Assembly (NCBI RefSeq): GCF_003725695.1
Contig: NZ_RJSE01000003.1
Location: forward strand, 692,026 to 756,025
Source of the DNA: Nocardioides marmoriginsengisoli
GTDB taxonomy: Bacteria; Actinomycetota; Actinomycetes; Propionibacteriales; Nocardioidaceae
Reading direction: 5' to 3'
Length of the DNA stretch: 64,000 nucleotides
In this document: positions 17,033-25,500 of the stretch, one piece after another
How positions within the stretch are numbered: position 1 is the stretch's first letter
Layout of the letters: each line of letters starts with the position of its first letter
Position numbers and translations under genes: made by a program
The notes under the pieces: model-generated
Told to the model about the DNA's origin: nothing
The model's input: the letters and a program-made list of their open reading frames with translations, nothing else
The model's database searches: none

Positions 17033-18022
17033 TCACGCCCGAACAGCCCCGCCCTGCCCCCGATGGTGGGCAAGCAGCTGCTGGGCGACGTCGGCCAGCG
17101 CCGAGATCATCCCCGGAGGATCAACCACCCGAGCATCAGCCCCAGCCGCCAGCAGCAACAGGCCGACTCGGCGCTCCACCGGAGCCAGCAGCTCCAGATC
17201 CAGCGTCACGTCCTCCTCGTCGTCGCCGACGACGGTGACCTGCTCGGCGTACATGTCCGCAGCCCAGCGCGCCGCGTGCGGCACTCGCACCCGGACGGTC
17301 CGCGTGCTCCGCTGCTCCACCAACCGCGCCTCCAGGTCCGCGGGCGGTTCGAAGCTCTCGTCCAGGACGTCGTACGAGCGGAGGTTGGAGAGCAGGTACG
17401 TGCGCAGCTGCCCGTCCGCGTCCGGCGGCCCGGCGTCGATCTCCCACCCGCGGCGGGTCTGCACCAGCCGGTACGGGTCGATGACCCGGTCGATGACGCC
17501 TTCGCTCCAGGCCCGGGAGTACACGATCCGGACTCGCCGGTGATCGCGCGCAGCGTCCTGCAGCAGCTCGAGCCCGGTGCCGCTGGCTGTCTCGGACTCG
17601 ATCGGCTGCCCGACCATGGTCTCGGCCAGAACGTCCAGCGCCCCCTGCAGGTGCGGGTCGTCGGGGTCGATCTCCTGAAGGGCGAGTGCAGCGTTGTAGA
17701 TCAGGCCCAGCTCGCGGGCGTCGACGTACTCGACCCCGAGCTCGTCGCGCTGCCGGTCGTCGCTGAGCCGGACTACTTCGGCGTCGTTGGGGTCGACGTC
17801 GCTGCCGTCCGGGCCGAGGAAGTCGAGGGTCGGCGGTCGGGTGAGACCGAGGAACCCGTTGAGGTCGGCGGTGAAGAAGGCGAGCAGGTCGGCGCGGAGC
17901 TCCGCCGGCGGCGCGCCGACGCGTGCGGCGAGAGTGGCCAGCGGGAGCCCGTTCGGGTGGGCGGCGAGGATCGTGAAGACCTCGGGCAACCGGGCGAAGC
18001 GTTGCGCGTACTTCGGAGGCAT
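17033..18022 (-). CDS. WYL-domain regulator, PafC-like
   Basis: Protein of 329 residues with an N-terminal helix-turn-helix-like region (RLPEVFTILAAHPNGLPLATLAARVG) and a WYL domain from about residue 150 (VRIVYSRAWSEGVIDRVIDPYRLVQTRRGWEIDA). The ATG at 18022 has GGGGGAG five bases upstream, which favours it over the GTG six bases earlier. It follows the PafB-like gene by two bases. In mycobacteria PafB and PafC form a heterodimer that activates LexA-independent DNA-damage genes through ssDNA binding. The usual neighbours (tatA, tatC, Pup ligase) are not here, so orthology is not certain. Confidence 0.8.
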   Translation of the reverse strand: MPPKYAQRFARLPEVFTILAAHPNGLPLATLAARVGAPPAELRADLLAFFTADLNGFLGLTRPPTLDFLGPDGSDVDPNDAEVVRLSDDRQRDELGVEYVDARELGLIYNAALALQEIDPDDPHLQGALDVLAETMVGQPIESETASGTGLELLQDAARDHRRVRIVYSRAWSEGVIDRVIDPYRLVQTRRGWEIDAGPPDADGQLRTYLLSNLRSYDVLDESFEPPADLEARLVEQRSTRTVRVRVPHAARWAADMYAEQVTVVGDDEEDVTLDLELLAPVERRVGLLLLAAGADARVVDPPGMISALADVAQQLLAHHRGQGGAVRA

Positions 18023-18024
18023 CG

Positions 18025-18933
18025 TCACTCCCCCGCCATGAACGCGAGCTCGTCGAGCAGCTCGGTTCGGATCTCGTCGGGTCCGAGCACCTGGACGCGC
18101 GGCCCGAGCTCGTAGATCCGGGAGCGCAGCGCAGCCCGGTGGGTGACGACGTAGGTCAGCTCGATGTCGTTGCCGGCCTCGCGCTCGGACGCAGGCGCAC
18201 CGAGCCAACGCCGTACGTCGGGGGCGAACTCGGCAGGCGCACGCAAGGTGACCTCGACCGGTGGGTCGATCTCCCAGCTCATCGGGTTCAGCCCGGGGTG
18301 CCGGGAGGTCTCCAGGCGGACCGCGGGCGTGGTCGCATCGGCGGCGACCTCACTCATCCGGGAGATCACGAAGGACTTGACGACGTCGGAGCCGTCCTCG
18401 TGGCCGCGCAGGTACCAGGTGCCGTTCTGGGTGCGGGCGGACTCCGGGTGCACGGTCCGCAGCGAGCCGGCGTACCGGAAGCGGAGGATGCAGCCGAGCC
18501 GAAGCGCCTCGGACACCGTCGACATCGCCTGGTCGCCGTCACCGGGGACGGCGGTGATCACGTCGGCGGGGCGTTCGGAGGCCGGCAAGCCGAGGCGTTC
18601 CACGAGGTCGTCCCGGTTGACCAGGAGAACGGCTCGGAGCAGGGCAGCCTGTTGCTCGGGGGTGAGCTTGACGGCGATCCGGTTGTCGACGGTCACCATC
18701 CGGTAGATGCCGTGGTTGCCCTCGCCGCCGACGTTGTCGATCTGCCAGCCGAGGGCGCGCAGGTGACGGAACTCGCGGCCGAGCTGGCTGATGGTGTCCT
18801 CACCGTCGAACCCGGCGATCTCTGCCAGGTTGGTGGCGGCGACCCCGTGGCGTCCGGCCTGGTGCAGAACGGCGACGAGCCGCACCAGCCGCTCCATGGG
18901 GAGGCGCTGCTTGCCGCCGAGTTGGGTGTCCAC
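18025..18933 (-). CDS. WYL-domain regulator, PafB-like
   Basis: Protein of 302 residues. The helix-turn-helix reads MERLVRLVAVLHQAGRHGVAATNLAEIAG after a short start at GTG 18933 (VDTQLGGKQRLP). The WYL domain contains ILRFRYAG and QNGTWYLRGHE (about residues 150-190), and the C-terminal WCX extension is near RRWLGAPASE. It forms a pair with the following WYL gene, as PafB does with PafC. The start could instead be the ATG at 18897. Confidence 0.8.
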   Translation of the reverse strand: MDTQLGGKQRLPMERLVRLVAVLHQAGRHGVAATNLAEIAGFDGEDTISQLGREFRHLRALGWQIDNVGGEGNHGIYRMVTVDNRIAVKLTPEQQAALLRAVLLVNRDDLVERLGLPASERPADVITAVPGDGDQAMSTVSEALRLGCILRFRYAGSLRTVHPESARTQNGTWYLRGHEDGSDVVKSFVISRMSEVAADATTPAVRLETSRHPGLNPMSWEIDPPVEVTLRAPAEFAPDVRRWLGAPASEREAGNDIELTYVVTHRAALRSRIYELGPRVQVLGPDEIRTELLDELAFMAGE

Positions 18934-19000
18934 CTGGACAGTCTGCCGAGTCGCGGAGGCGGGACCACTGATATCCGGCCCAACACGCGGGACGGACCGG

Positions 19001-19831
19001 TCAGAGGTTGCCGAGCAGCCGCTGGAACTCGTCTGGATCGGTGAGGTTGCAGCCGAGATCGTGGTTCGCCTTGCGGCTGCCGTGGTAGTCGCTGGACCCG
19101 GTCGCCACCAGCTCGAGCTCCTGGGCCAGTGCCCGCAGGTCGGCCCGGGTCCGGGCGTCGTGCTCCTGGTGGTCGACCTCGATGCCAGCGAGACCGAGGG
19201 CAGCAAGCTGGTCGAACCGCTCGTCGGAGACCGCACGCCCCCGCTGCCCCCGAGCATGCGCCAGTACGGCGACTCCCCCGGCGGCGTTCAGTACGCCGAT
19301 CGCCTCTTCGAGGGTCGGCGCGTACCGCTCGACGTAGGCCCGACCGTGCGGGGCCAGGAACTCCTCGAAGGCGGTCTGCTGATCGGGAACGTGCCCGTCC
19401 CGCACCATGATCGCGGCCACGTGCGGCCGCCCGATCGAGCCGGCCCCGGCCTCGGTACGGATGGCTTGCTCGTCGAGGTCGATGCCGAGGCCGCGGAGTT
19501 TGGAGAGCAGCGTCGGGATCCGGCCGTCGCGAGAATCCGTCCCGCGCTGCAGCATCGCAACCAGGGCCGGGTGCGCAGGATCGAACCCGTACCCCAGCAG
19601 ATGCTGCCCCCGCCCCCGGTCCTTGGTGGCGAGCTCGATGCCGCGGATCAGTCGGATGCCATGGTGGTCAGCGGCGATCTGAGCATCCGCCCAGCCCGCG
19701 GTGGTGTCGTGGTCGGTCAGCGCAACCACGTCCAGCCCGGCTTGTGCTGCCTTCGCCATGAGGGTGCCCGGGTCGTCGGTGCCGTCGCTGCGGTCCGAGT
19801 GGGTGTGCAGGTCGATCCTCAGGTTGCTCAC
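19001..19831 (-). CDS. PHP-domain phosphoesterase (RNase AM/TrpH type)
   Basis: Metal-dependent phosphoesterase of 276 residues from a GTG. The metal ligands are visible: DLHTHSDRSDGT (HxH), ALTDHDTTAGWADA, RGIELATK, LAHARGQ and the C-terminal TGSSDYHG. In the family, YciV/RNase AM matures rRNA ends and related enzymes hydrolyse 3',5'-bisphosphates, so either substrate is possible. It stands alone between the WYL pair and the restriction gene. Confidence 0.9.
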   Translation of the reverse strand: MSNLRIDLHTHSDRSDGTDDPGTLMAKAAQAGLDVVALTDHDTTAGWADAQIAADHHGIRLIRGIELATKDRGRGQHLLGYGFDPAHPALVAMLQRGTDSRDGRIPTLLSKLRGLGIDLDEQAIRTEAGAGSIGRPHVAAIMVRDGHVPDQQTAFEEFLAPHGRAYVERYAPTLEEAIGVLNAAGGVAVLAHARGQRGRAVSDERFDQLAALGLAGIEVDHQEHDARTRADLRALAQELELVATGSSDYHGSRKANHDLGCNLTDPDEFQRLLGNL

Positions 19832-19999
19832 GTGCCTTCCAGTCTTCGATTCGCGCGAAGCCAGCGTCTCACCTCGCACGTCGCTCGCGGGGTCGCTGCC
19901 GAACTTCGGCGTTCCCCCACGCGATCTCAACAGCTCAGCCAAGCTACGTGAGGGAGCACGTCAAGTGGGGAAGGTGAACACCGAAGGGGTGTCACAGCA

Positions 20000-20899
20000 G
20001 TGGCCGAGTACGTCCGAGGCGAGATACCGGGTCAGCCAGTAGGCACGACCTACCTCAATCGCCGTGACGCCGCGGACAAGAAGGTCCACCAAGTCACCGT
20101 CCAGGGCATTGCAGGGAACACAGAGGTCGGCGCCGTCTCGATTGTGATCAATGGCGGGTATGTCGACGACGAAGATCACGGTCACTACGTGATCTACACA
20201 GGCGCCGGCGGCAACGACCCCGGGACCAAGAGGCAGATTGCAGACCAAAGTCTGACCTACATGTCCAACGCCGCATTGGTGGTCAGCCAAGAAAACGGCT
20301 ACCCGATCCGCGTCCTACGCGGGGCCAAGGGCGACCATCCAGATTCGCCGACGACGGGACTGCGCTACGACGGCCTCTTCCAAGTCACGGACCACTGGTC
20401 TGAACCAGGTAAGGACGGGTTTCTGATCTGGCGATTCCGTCTCGACCAGATCGACACCCAGACAGCCACAACCTTCGCCCCTGGTGTTGATCCGACAGCG
20501 GAGACTCCACCTCCCGGAGTCTCCGCGCCAAGTCGAACGTCTGGCGTTGTCGTGCGTGTGGTGCGCAGCACCGCGGTCAGTGACTGGGTCAAGAAGATCC
20601 ACAAGAACACATGCCAGATCTGCGGTATCCGCCTCACGTTGGCGGGCGGCGCGTACTCCGAAGGCGCCCACGTCCGCGCCCTTGGAGCGCCGCACAATGG
20701 ACCCGACACGGCCGACAATCTGCTGTGCCTGTGCCCCAACGATCACGTGCTGTTCGACCAGGGCGCGATCTACATCGAGGACGATCTGACGGTTCGGTCT
20801 CACACAGGCGCCGCTCTCGGCACGTTGACGACGAATACCGGACACTCGATCGACGTCGCGCACCTGAAGCAGCATCGCAACAGGTTCGGGTTCCCCTGA
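20000..20899 (+). CDS. SRA (YDG)-HNH modification-dependent endonuclease, type IV restriction
   Basis: Protein of 299 residues. Residues about 7-110 match an SRA/YDG domain: GEIPGQPVGTTYLNRRDAAD, VHQVTVQGIAG, GAVSIVINGGYVDDEDHG and YTGAGGND. This domain flips and reads 5-methylcytosine or 5-hydroxymethylcytosine. Residues about 200-275 are an HNH nuclease (CQICG, EGAHVRALG, DNLLCLCPNDHVLFD). The likely role is cutting of modified phage DNA. The GTG at 20000 fits the domain start, but the nearest ribosome-like GAAGG is 11 or more bases away. It opens the less GC-rich island. Confidence 0.88.
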   Translation: MAEYVRGEIPGQPVGTTYLNRRDAADKKVHQVTVQGIAGNTEVGAVSIVINGGYVDDEDHGHYVIYTGAGGNDPGTKRQIADQSLTYMSNAALVVSQENGYPIRVLRGAKGDHPDSPTTGLRYDGLFQVTDHWSEPGKDGFLIWRFRLDQIDTQTATTFAPGVDPTAETPPPGVSAPSRTSGVVVRVVRSTAVSDWVKKIHKNTCQICGIRLTLAGGAYSEGAHVRALGAPHNGPDTADNLLCLCPNDHVLFDQGAIYIEDDLTVRSHTGAALGTLTTNTGHSIDVAHLKQHRNRFGFP

Positions 20900-20906
20900 T
20901 CTGGCC

Positions 20907-21272
20907 CTAGCCAGCAAGACCAGCGGAGGTCTGCAACCTCGCCCTCGGTTCATAGAGCGAACTCGAAGAGCCGACCAGAACAAGGCCAGCAAGATCCTGC
21001 ATAACTCTTCGACCACCGTCGTCGAACGCATCCAGGATCAGGTCGAGCTCACCGAGATCAAGACGCAGTCCGCGTTGGCGCGTCCACCACTCGAGCAAGA
21101 CCTCGCATCCAGTTCCATCTTCACCTGAGACAAGTCGAGCCGTGTACTCATCCGTGCCGACCTCAGGACTCGCCAACTGAACAAGCGCACCAAGGTGGCG
21201 GTGTGGGACCTGGTCCTCGCCTCGCGCGAGGACGCACCACTCTGGACAGCTGCCCGCCGCGTCACCGTCCAA
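20907..21272 (-). CDS. DUF6907-like small protein
   Basis: Protein of 121 residues beginning at TTG, chosen because AAAGGAG lies seven bases upstream. The N-terminus has CPEWCVLARGED followed by HRHLGALVQLAS, the pattern of DUF6907 proteins that are frequent in actinobacterial mobile DNA. Function is unknown. It is divergent from the AlpA-like gene with a palindromic operator between them, and ends tail-to-tail seven bases from the SRA-HNH gene. Confidence 0.6.
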   Translation of the reverse strand: MDGDAAGSCPEWCVLARGEDQVPHRHLGALVQLASPEVGTDEYTARLVSGEDGTGCEVLLEWWTRQRGLRLDLGELDLILDAFDDGGRRVMQDLAGLVLVGSSSSLYEPRARLQTSAGLAG

Positions 21273-21296
21273 CTCCAGACTCCTTTCACTCTCGCT

Positions 21297-21320
21297 AATA
21301 GGTGATGATCATAACCTATT
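21297..21320. promoter_or_regulatory. 24-bp palindromic operator between DUF6907-like and AlpA-like genes
   Basis: AATAGGT and ACCTATT flank a centre containing ATGATCAT. The whole 24 bases are self-complementary except one base pair. It lies between two divergent genes, upstream of an HTH gene, and is AT-rich in a GC-rich region. This is what a regulator binding site looks like, probably for the AlpA-like protein. Confidence 0.65.
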
Positions 21321-21357
21321 TGTCGTGATGTGCGCCCGCCTTGCGTAGCTTTCGCGC

Positions 21358-21570
21358 ATGCGGATCGCATTGGCCGGCACTGCCGAGGTAGCTGCGATCC
21401 TCGACGTCTCACCGCAGCAGGTCCACCGACTGGCCCAGCGCGAAGACTTCCCGGAACCTGTCGCGGAACTCCATGCAGGACGCATCTGGCTCAAGACCGA
21501 CGTCGAGAACTGGGCCCGAGAGCACGCCGACCGGCGTCCCGGGCGCCCGGAGACCCCTCGACCCGATTAG
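21358..21570 (+). CDS. AlpA/MerR-like helix-turn-helix DNA-binding protein
   Basis: Protein of 70 residues: RIALAGTAEVAAILDVSPQQVHRLAQREDFPEPVAEL then GRIWLKTDVENWAREH, a winged HTH of the AlpA/excisionase type. Such proteins regulate or excise mobile elements. TAGCTT at 21346-21351 lies six bases before the ATG and there is no Shine-Dalgarno, so the message may be leaderless. No integrase is in the window. Confidence 0.8.
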   Translation: MRIALAGTAEVAAILDVSPQQVHRLAQREDFPEPVAELHAGRIWLKTDVENWAREHADRRPGRPETPRPD

Positions 21571-21740
21571 TACGGTGATGCGCGCTTCGTCATCCGGCTC
21601 GAGACGTTGAGGTGCTTGCAGTTAGCGAGATCGGTCGACTGATCGCGCTATGTCCGCATTTGAAGCCGTTATTGCCTGCCGCGCCCCAGCGGCAGACTGC
21701 CGTCTGGGCGACCGTCAATGACATCGGCCTGCCGTTCAGC
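21571..21740. other. Intergenic, no recognisable feature
   Basis: About 170 bases between the AlpA-like gene and the convergent 121-residue gene. No gene, terminator hairpin or repeat stands out. Confidence 0.5.
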
Positions 21741-22106
21741 TCAATCCACCTGCCACCTACGGCCGTCGATCACGCGGTTCCGGCCGAGCGCCTTGGCAAC
21801 TGCAAGCGCGGCGCGCGCGCCGGCAATGTCGACGCCAACGCCAACAGACCAGGTGGGATCAAACGATGGGTACTGTGCAGCACCAGGAGGCTCGCCTCCG
21901 CCTGATGCGATCACTGTGTCGGCGACGGTGAGCGCGACCGTGGCACCTAGATCAATGAACCATCTCGACAGGTGCTCGCGATCTGAATCGATTTGTCTGG
22001 ACGTCCGGACCAGGCCGTCCAGGTCGTTGACCGTCGCAAAGGTGTCGAGCAGCGCGCCGACCTCGTCCCCGTCAGCAATCGCGACCCATCCTTGCCGGTC
22101 AGGCAT
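21741..22106 (-). CDS. Hypothetical protein paired with the 2TM-SAVED-like gene
   Basis: Protein of 121 residues, not recognised. It begins MPDRQGWVAIADGDEVGALLDTF and ends VAKALGRNRVIDGRRWQVD. The middle is Gly/Ala-rich with no membrane helix or metal motif. Its ATG lies inside the end of the upstream membrane gene, an eight-base overlap, so the two are surely co-transcribed. A role as accessory or immunity factor to that protein is inference. Confidence 0.6.
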   Translation of the reverse strand: MPDRQGWVAIADGDEVGALLDTFATVNDLDGLVRTSRQIDSDREHLSRWFIDLGATVALTVADTVIASGGGEPPGAAQYPSFDPTWSVGVGVDIAGARAALAVAKALGRNRVIDGRRWQVD

Positions 22107-23115
22107 GGTCACTTGTCCACCTGGCTCTCCACTTCGACTGATCGCGGTCAAACTCCCACACACGCCACCCGGAAAAGCCGGACAGCACCAGCCCCAAGAC
22201 CATGCTGGCTTCAGGACCAACCGTTAGCGTCACATTGATCTCGTTGTCGGTTCGGTCCCGCGCAAGCCAACGAGCCCGCGCGCGGACGAATCTGGCAGCT
22301 GCAAAGGTCTCGTCCTCCGACACCGGCGCGCTTGATGGCCGAGCAGACGCAATCAGATGTATGGCGCGGGTGCAACACACGATCTGCTGCGCAAGTAGAC
22401 CCGCGAGCACAACTTCAGGGTTGTGGTCAGGACTGCGGAGTCGATCGATAACCCCAACTCCGCGTGGATTCGGGCAACCGCAGCCAATCCCACTTAGGTC
22501 GCGACCCTCAAAGAAACGACGGTGGAAATCTTGCCCGACGTGGTAGCGCACTGGACGCCAGACTTGGGACCTGGTTGGAAGTGTCATTATCTGAACCTCT
22601 GCCCCGAAAAGTGTCGGCCGCAGGATGTTTCCAAGGGCGAAGCCGATCGCGTCACTACTGCTTAGCGCAATCAAGACACGGGGAACGCCAACAGGGTTGC
22701 TTAGAGGAGCTACAACGCTCTGCGTCAGCTCGAGGACCGCCTTCGGAGGGCCTTCGGACCACGAGTTGAGGTTGTCGACGACCTCCAGAGGAACCCATGA
22801 TCTCGACGACCGCTTTAGCGCGGCAGAAACTTCCTGACGGTTGTCTAGTTCGCCCGGTCGGATGATCAGGCAGGCACCGACATCGAGCGATCTAGTGCGG
22901 GCCAGACCCCAAGCGATGCAGATAGCGACGAGTCCCAGCAGAAGGAGAGCAGCCAGCCACTTCACCTCGTCTGATGCCTTGCCGGGCAACAGAATCTCCT
23001 GAAGCGCATTGAGTATGCCGCCAAGGAAAGCCGCAGCCAGGAAGGCCAGGGCGAGCTCAAGCCGGCTGAACCGCGTAGCGATGTCGTGCATACGCGGACC
23101 GTCGAGGAAAGTCAT
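22099..23115 (-). CDS. Two-helix membrane protein with SAVED/CARF-like sensor region
   Basis: Protein of 338 residues from the ATG at 23115, chosen because GAGGT lies upstream. In-frame starts at 23145 and 23157 are weaker. Two N-terminal membrane helices (about 20-43 and 52-72) are followed by a soluble part with two similar Rossmann-like blocks. One is RVLIALSSSDAIGFALGNIL plus AEVQIMTLP (about 146-180). The other is NVTLTVGPEASMVLGLVL plus WRVWEFDR (about 294-324). This pattern is typical of SAVED/CARF sensors of cyclic nucleotides. Similar 2TM-SAVED proteins are CBASS effectors, but this one is transcribed apart from the CD-NTase. The family call is by eye and needs a profile search. Confidence 0.55.
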   Translation of the reverse strand: MTFLDGPRMHDIATRFSRLELALAFLAAAFLGGILNALQEILLPGKASDEVKWLAALLLLGLVAICIAWGLARTRSLDVGACLIIRPGELDNRQEVSAALKRSSRSWVPLEVVDNLNSWSEGPPKAVLELTQSVVAPLSNPVGVPRVLIALSSSDAIGFALGNILRPTLFGAEVQIMTLPTRSQVWRPVRYHVGQDFHRRFFEGRDLSGIGCGCPNPRGVGVIDRLRSPDHNPEVVLAGLLAQQIVCCTRAIHLIASARPSSAPVSEDETFAAARFVRARARWLARDRTDNEINVTLTVGPEASMVLGLVLSGFSGWRVWEFDRDQSKWRARWTSDHA

Positions 23116-23278
23116 ACGACTACCTCTACCGTCCGACGTGCTCATGGTCTCAGCCAAGCAGACTCTTGACGTCCCGTCGCGGAGCGTCCGCGTCTAAAGT
23201 TCCGGCCAGGACTGAATTCCGTCGCACGTCGGATACATCGCCGCCTCCGCGTCCGACGTTCAGGCTGGATGTTGACTC

Positions 23279-23602
23279 CTAGTCGAAGAGTGTGGCGAGC
23301 GCCCCATACCCGGACGCAACCACGAGGATCATCCAAGAAAGCACTGAAGCCCGGACTCTCCAGAACCGCCGCAGGAAGGCTGGCTCTTCGCCCGCGTCGA
23401 TCATCTGTTTGATGTCGCGACTCCGCCTCCACCTCTGAATCGGGTTCCGCCACCAGCTCACTTCAGTTCGTAGCTGATCTCTGGCGCCCCAGTGTTCGAT
23501 CACATCCTGCTCGTCATCGCGCAGTTGAGAGAGGGCCACCATCATTTGAATGACCGCGGCGGCGAAGACCCCGAGCGAAGCGTAGATAGGAAGCATCTTC
23601 AT
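23279..23602 (-). CDS. Small two-helix membrane protein
   Basis: Hypothetical protein of 107 residues. An N-terminal helix (IYASLGVFAAAVIQMMVAL) and a C-terminal helix (VLSWMILVVASGYGALATL) flank a basic, Trp-rich cytoplasmic stretch with WWRNPIQRWRRSRD. There is no clear ribosome site. It lies between the CBASS/HEPN terminator and the 2TM-SAVED-like gene on the same strand and may belong to that operon. Confidence 0.5.
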   Translation of the reverse strand: MKMLPIYASLGVFAAAVIQMMVALSQLRDDEQDVIEHWGARDQLRTEVSWWRNPIQRWRRSRDIKQMIDAGEEPAFLRRFWRVRASVLSWMILVVASGYGALATLFD

Positions 23603-23945
23603 GGGAGGAGCGTCGCATCTCCTTCCGACACGTACAGCCTTGTGCCGTAATGAGCGCGTTCCTTTCGGGCCTGGCCCGCGATGCCGTGTTTGGAATGGTG
23701 AGGGTCAAGTGAGTTGGCGCACGTCGAAGGACTTGATCACTGAGATTCACCGCCACCTCTCTGCGCCGCTGCCTCCGGCCTATGGCGGTATCAGTCGCTG
23801 TGATGGCCCACTACTGAGGAAGACGCCCAAGGGGCCGCCTCCACCGGAGACGGCCCCTTGTCACACTTACACACTAGGTTTAGCCGCGAGCGGACGCGTC
23901 CGTACCTGCCGCAGTGCAGCTGCGCCGTCAACAAGGTGCTGGGGG
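23603..23945. other. Gene-free stretch holding a terminator
   Basis: Between the HEPN gene and the small membrane gene. The strong hairpin at 23829-23859 is the only clear element. The rest shows no convincing reading frame on either strand. Confidence 0.5.
23829..23859 (-). terminator. Terminator of the CBASS/HEPN operon
   Basis: Arms AAGGGGCCG (23829-23837) and CGGCCCCTT (23851-23859) pair perfectly over nine bases with a 13-base loop. It lies 87 bases after the HEPN stop and separates the CBASS operon from the downstream membrane genes. Confidence 0.7.
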
Positions 23946-25412
23946 CTAGTGCCACGGAACGAACTGGGAGTCGCCTGATCCTCGGTACTCGAATGTCTTA
24001 CCCAGGTACCGCTCGTCGTAGTTGAGCCACCACAGCATCGCAAGGTTGAACATGGTGGTGGCAGCGAACCCTGTCTCAGCCCACTCTTCAGTACTCCACC
24101 GATTGGCTTGCTTCTGCTTGGGGTGGGCGACCTTGTTGCGCAGGCGCACGACACAGTCCAGAGCATCCGGGGTCGGCAGCTTCTTGGGTTCGGTGATGTC
24201 GGACTGCACCTTGGCCAAGTTGACCAGGTGCGGCGGAGCGGACATGTCTATCCCCGCAACCCTGAGAACCGTCCTCAACTGCTCGGTCGTACTGAAGTTG
24301 TAGTTGTCGTTCCACTGGCTTGCGGTCTTGTGGTCGGGGTGACCCGACGGTAGTTCTTCGACGAGGTGCGCGTAGGAAATCAGCTGCAGCGCCGAGACCG
24401 GCAGCAGCACCTTGATGTTGACCGTGGCGTCGTGCTCGGCCGCGTAGTGGTAGCCAAGGGCGTTCTCGAAGACCTCCCACCGCAGCGTGTCTTTGCTCGT
24501 TGCAAGCCCAGCCCTGAACAGTTCGGCCATCTGCGCGGCACTGACTGCCGGATCCAAGAAGGGCGTGGCGCCGATCGGCCTGTCGACGGCCCGGTCGCAC
24601 TGCCACCGAGTCCAGGTTGCCTTGCCGGCGCGGTAGCCGACGGGGAGCGCCGTTGAGATCACCCGCCCGAGCGCGAAGCCGCCCATAGTCTCGACGATCT
24701 TGAGGAGATCGAGAGCCTCGACGGCCCTGAAGGTCGTGCCGTCGTCGCGTCGGATCCGGCCGACGTGGGTGACTGTGTTCTTGCCTGTGGCCTGCATGTC
24801 CTTGCGCAGTTGGTCAGGCGCGATGTCTCCGCGAGGCTCGACTCGCAGCTGCCAGCCGTCGAGGACGATGTCGATACGACCCTGCCGCTCCTGGCCGTCG
24901 TGACAGGTGTTGAATCCGTCGCGGCCAAACCAGCCGTTGATGACGAAGAACGTGATGTAGTCCAGGTGGTCGGGATCGCCGACGTCGATACGCGCCAGGT
25001 TGTCGGCAAGGGTCCCGACGACCGCAGGCGCCTTGGGTCGTTGCGGTGCGCGGGTTGTCTTCGCTGGTGGCGGGACGGACTTCGCCGTGATGGTGAGCTG
25101 CTCCTGGTCGACCCACTTGGCTGGCTCACGGACGCCGACGGTGCCGCCCTTCTCCTTCCCGAAGTTCATCTCCCTCACGCCATGGGCGACGAGGGTCGGA
25201 CGGGGTTCAAGGTCGATGCTGATCACACCTCGCCACCGGAACGCGTTGAGGTCGAAGTCTCCGCGGTAAACCGGGATGCCGGTCGCCTCCAGCGGAGGAA
25301 GCGGGTAGTGGTGCTCCAATGCCTTGGGGAAGGTGTGGGTGATGACGCTGGTCGTCCCGTCGGGCAGCGTCATGGTCCTGGTGCACCCGCAGACGGGGTC
25401 GGTCACTGACAT
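23946..25412 (-). CDS. HEPN-domain protein following the CBASS genes
   Basis: Protein of 488 residues. The C-terminal region (about 400-475) is helical with LRNKVAHPKQKQ, where R425-N-K-V-A-H430 matches the R-X4-H signature of HEPN ribonucleases, followed by the hydrophobic MFNLAMLWWLNYDERYLG helix. The large N-terminal part is not recognised and could be a sensing domain as in ApeA-type proteins. It begins 88 bases after the Cap2 gene on the same strand. No JAMM motif of a Cap3 protease is present. Most HEPN defence proteins cleave RNA and cause abortive infection. That role here is inference. Confidence 0.65.
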   Translation of the reverse strand: MSVTDPVCGCTRTMTLPDGTTSVITHTFPKALEHHYPLPPLEATGIPVYRGDFDLNAFRWRGVISIDLEPRPTLVAHGVREMNFGKEKGGTVGVREPAKWVDQEQLTITAKSVPPPAKTTRAPQRPKAPAVVGTLADNLARIDVGDPDHLDYITFFVINGWFGRDGFNTCHDGQERQGRIDIVLDGWQLRVEPRGDIAPDQLRKDMQATGKNTVTHVGRIRRDDGTTFRAVEALDLLKIVETMGGFALGRVISTALPVGYRAGKATWTRWQCDRAVDRPIGATPFLDPAVSAAQMAELFRAGLATSKDTLRWEVFENALGYHYAAEHDATVNIKVLLPVSALQLISYAHLVEELPSGHPDHKTASQWNDNYNFSTTEQLRTVLRVAGIDMSAPPHLVNLAKVQSDITEPKKLPTPDALDCVVRLRNKVAHPKQKQANRWSTEEWAETGFAATTMFNLAMLWWLNYDERYLGKTFEYRGSGDSQFVPWH

Positions 25413-25500
25413 GTGCTTATCGTTCCAATGGGTTGGGTTAGTGTCGCGCCCTGCCGCGTGCGCGCCCCGCACGCGTCCCGGGTCGTCCGTGGCCGCCTGT

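Noticed and set aside
23946-25412. Reading this gene as the CBASS Cap3 protease
   Set aside because: No JAMM motif (E...HxH...D) was found. The C-terminal motif is HEPN-like.
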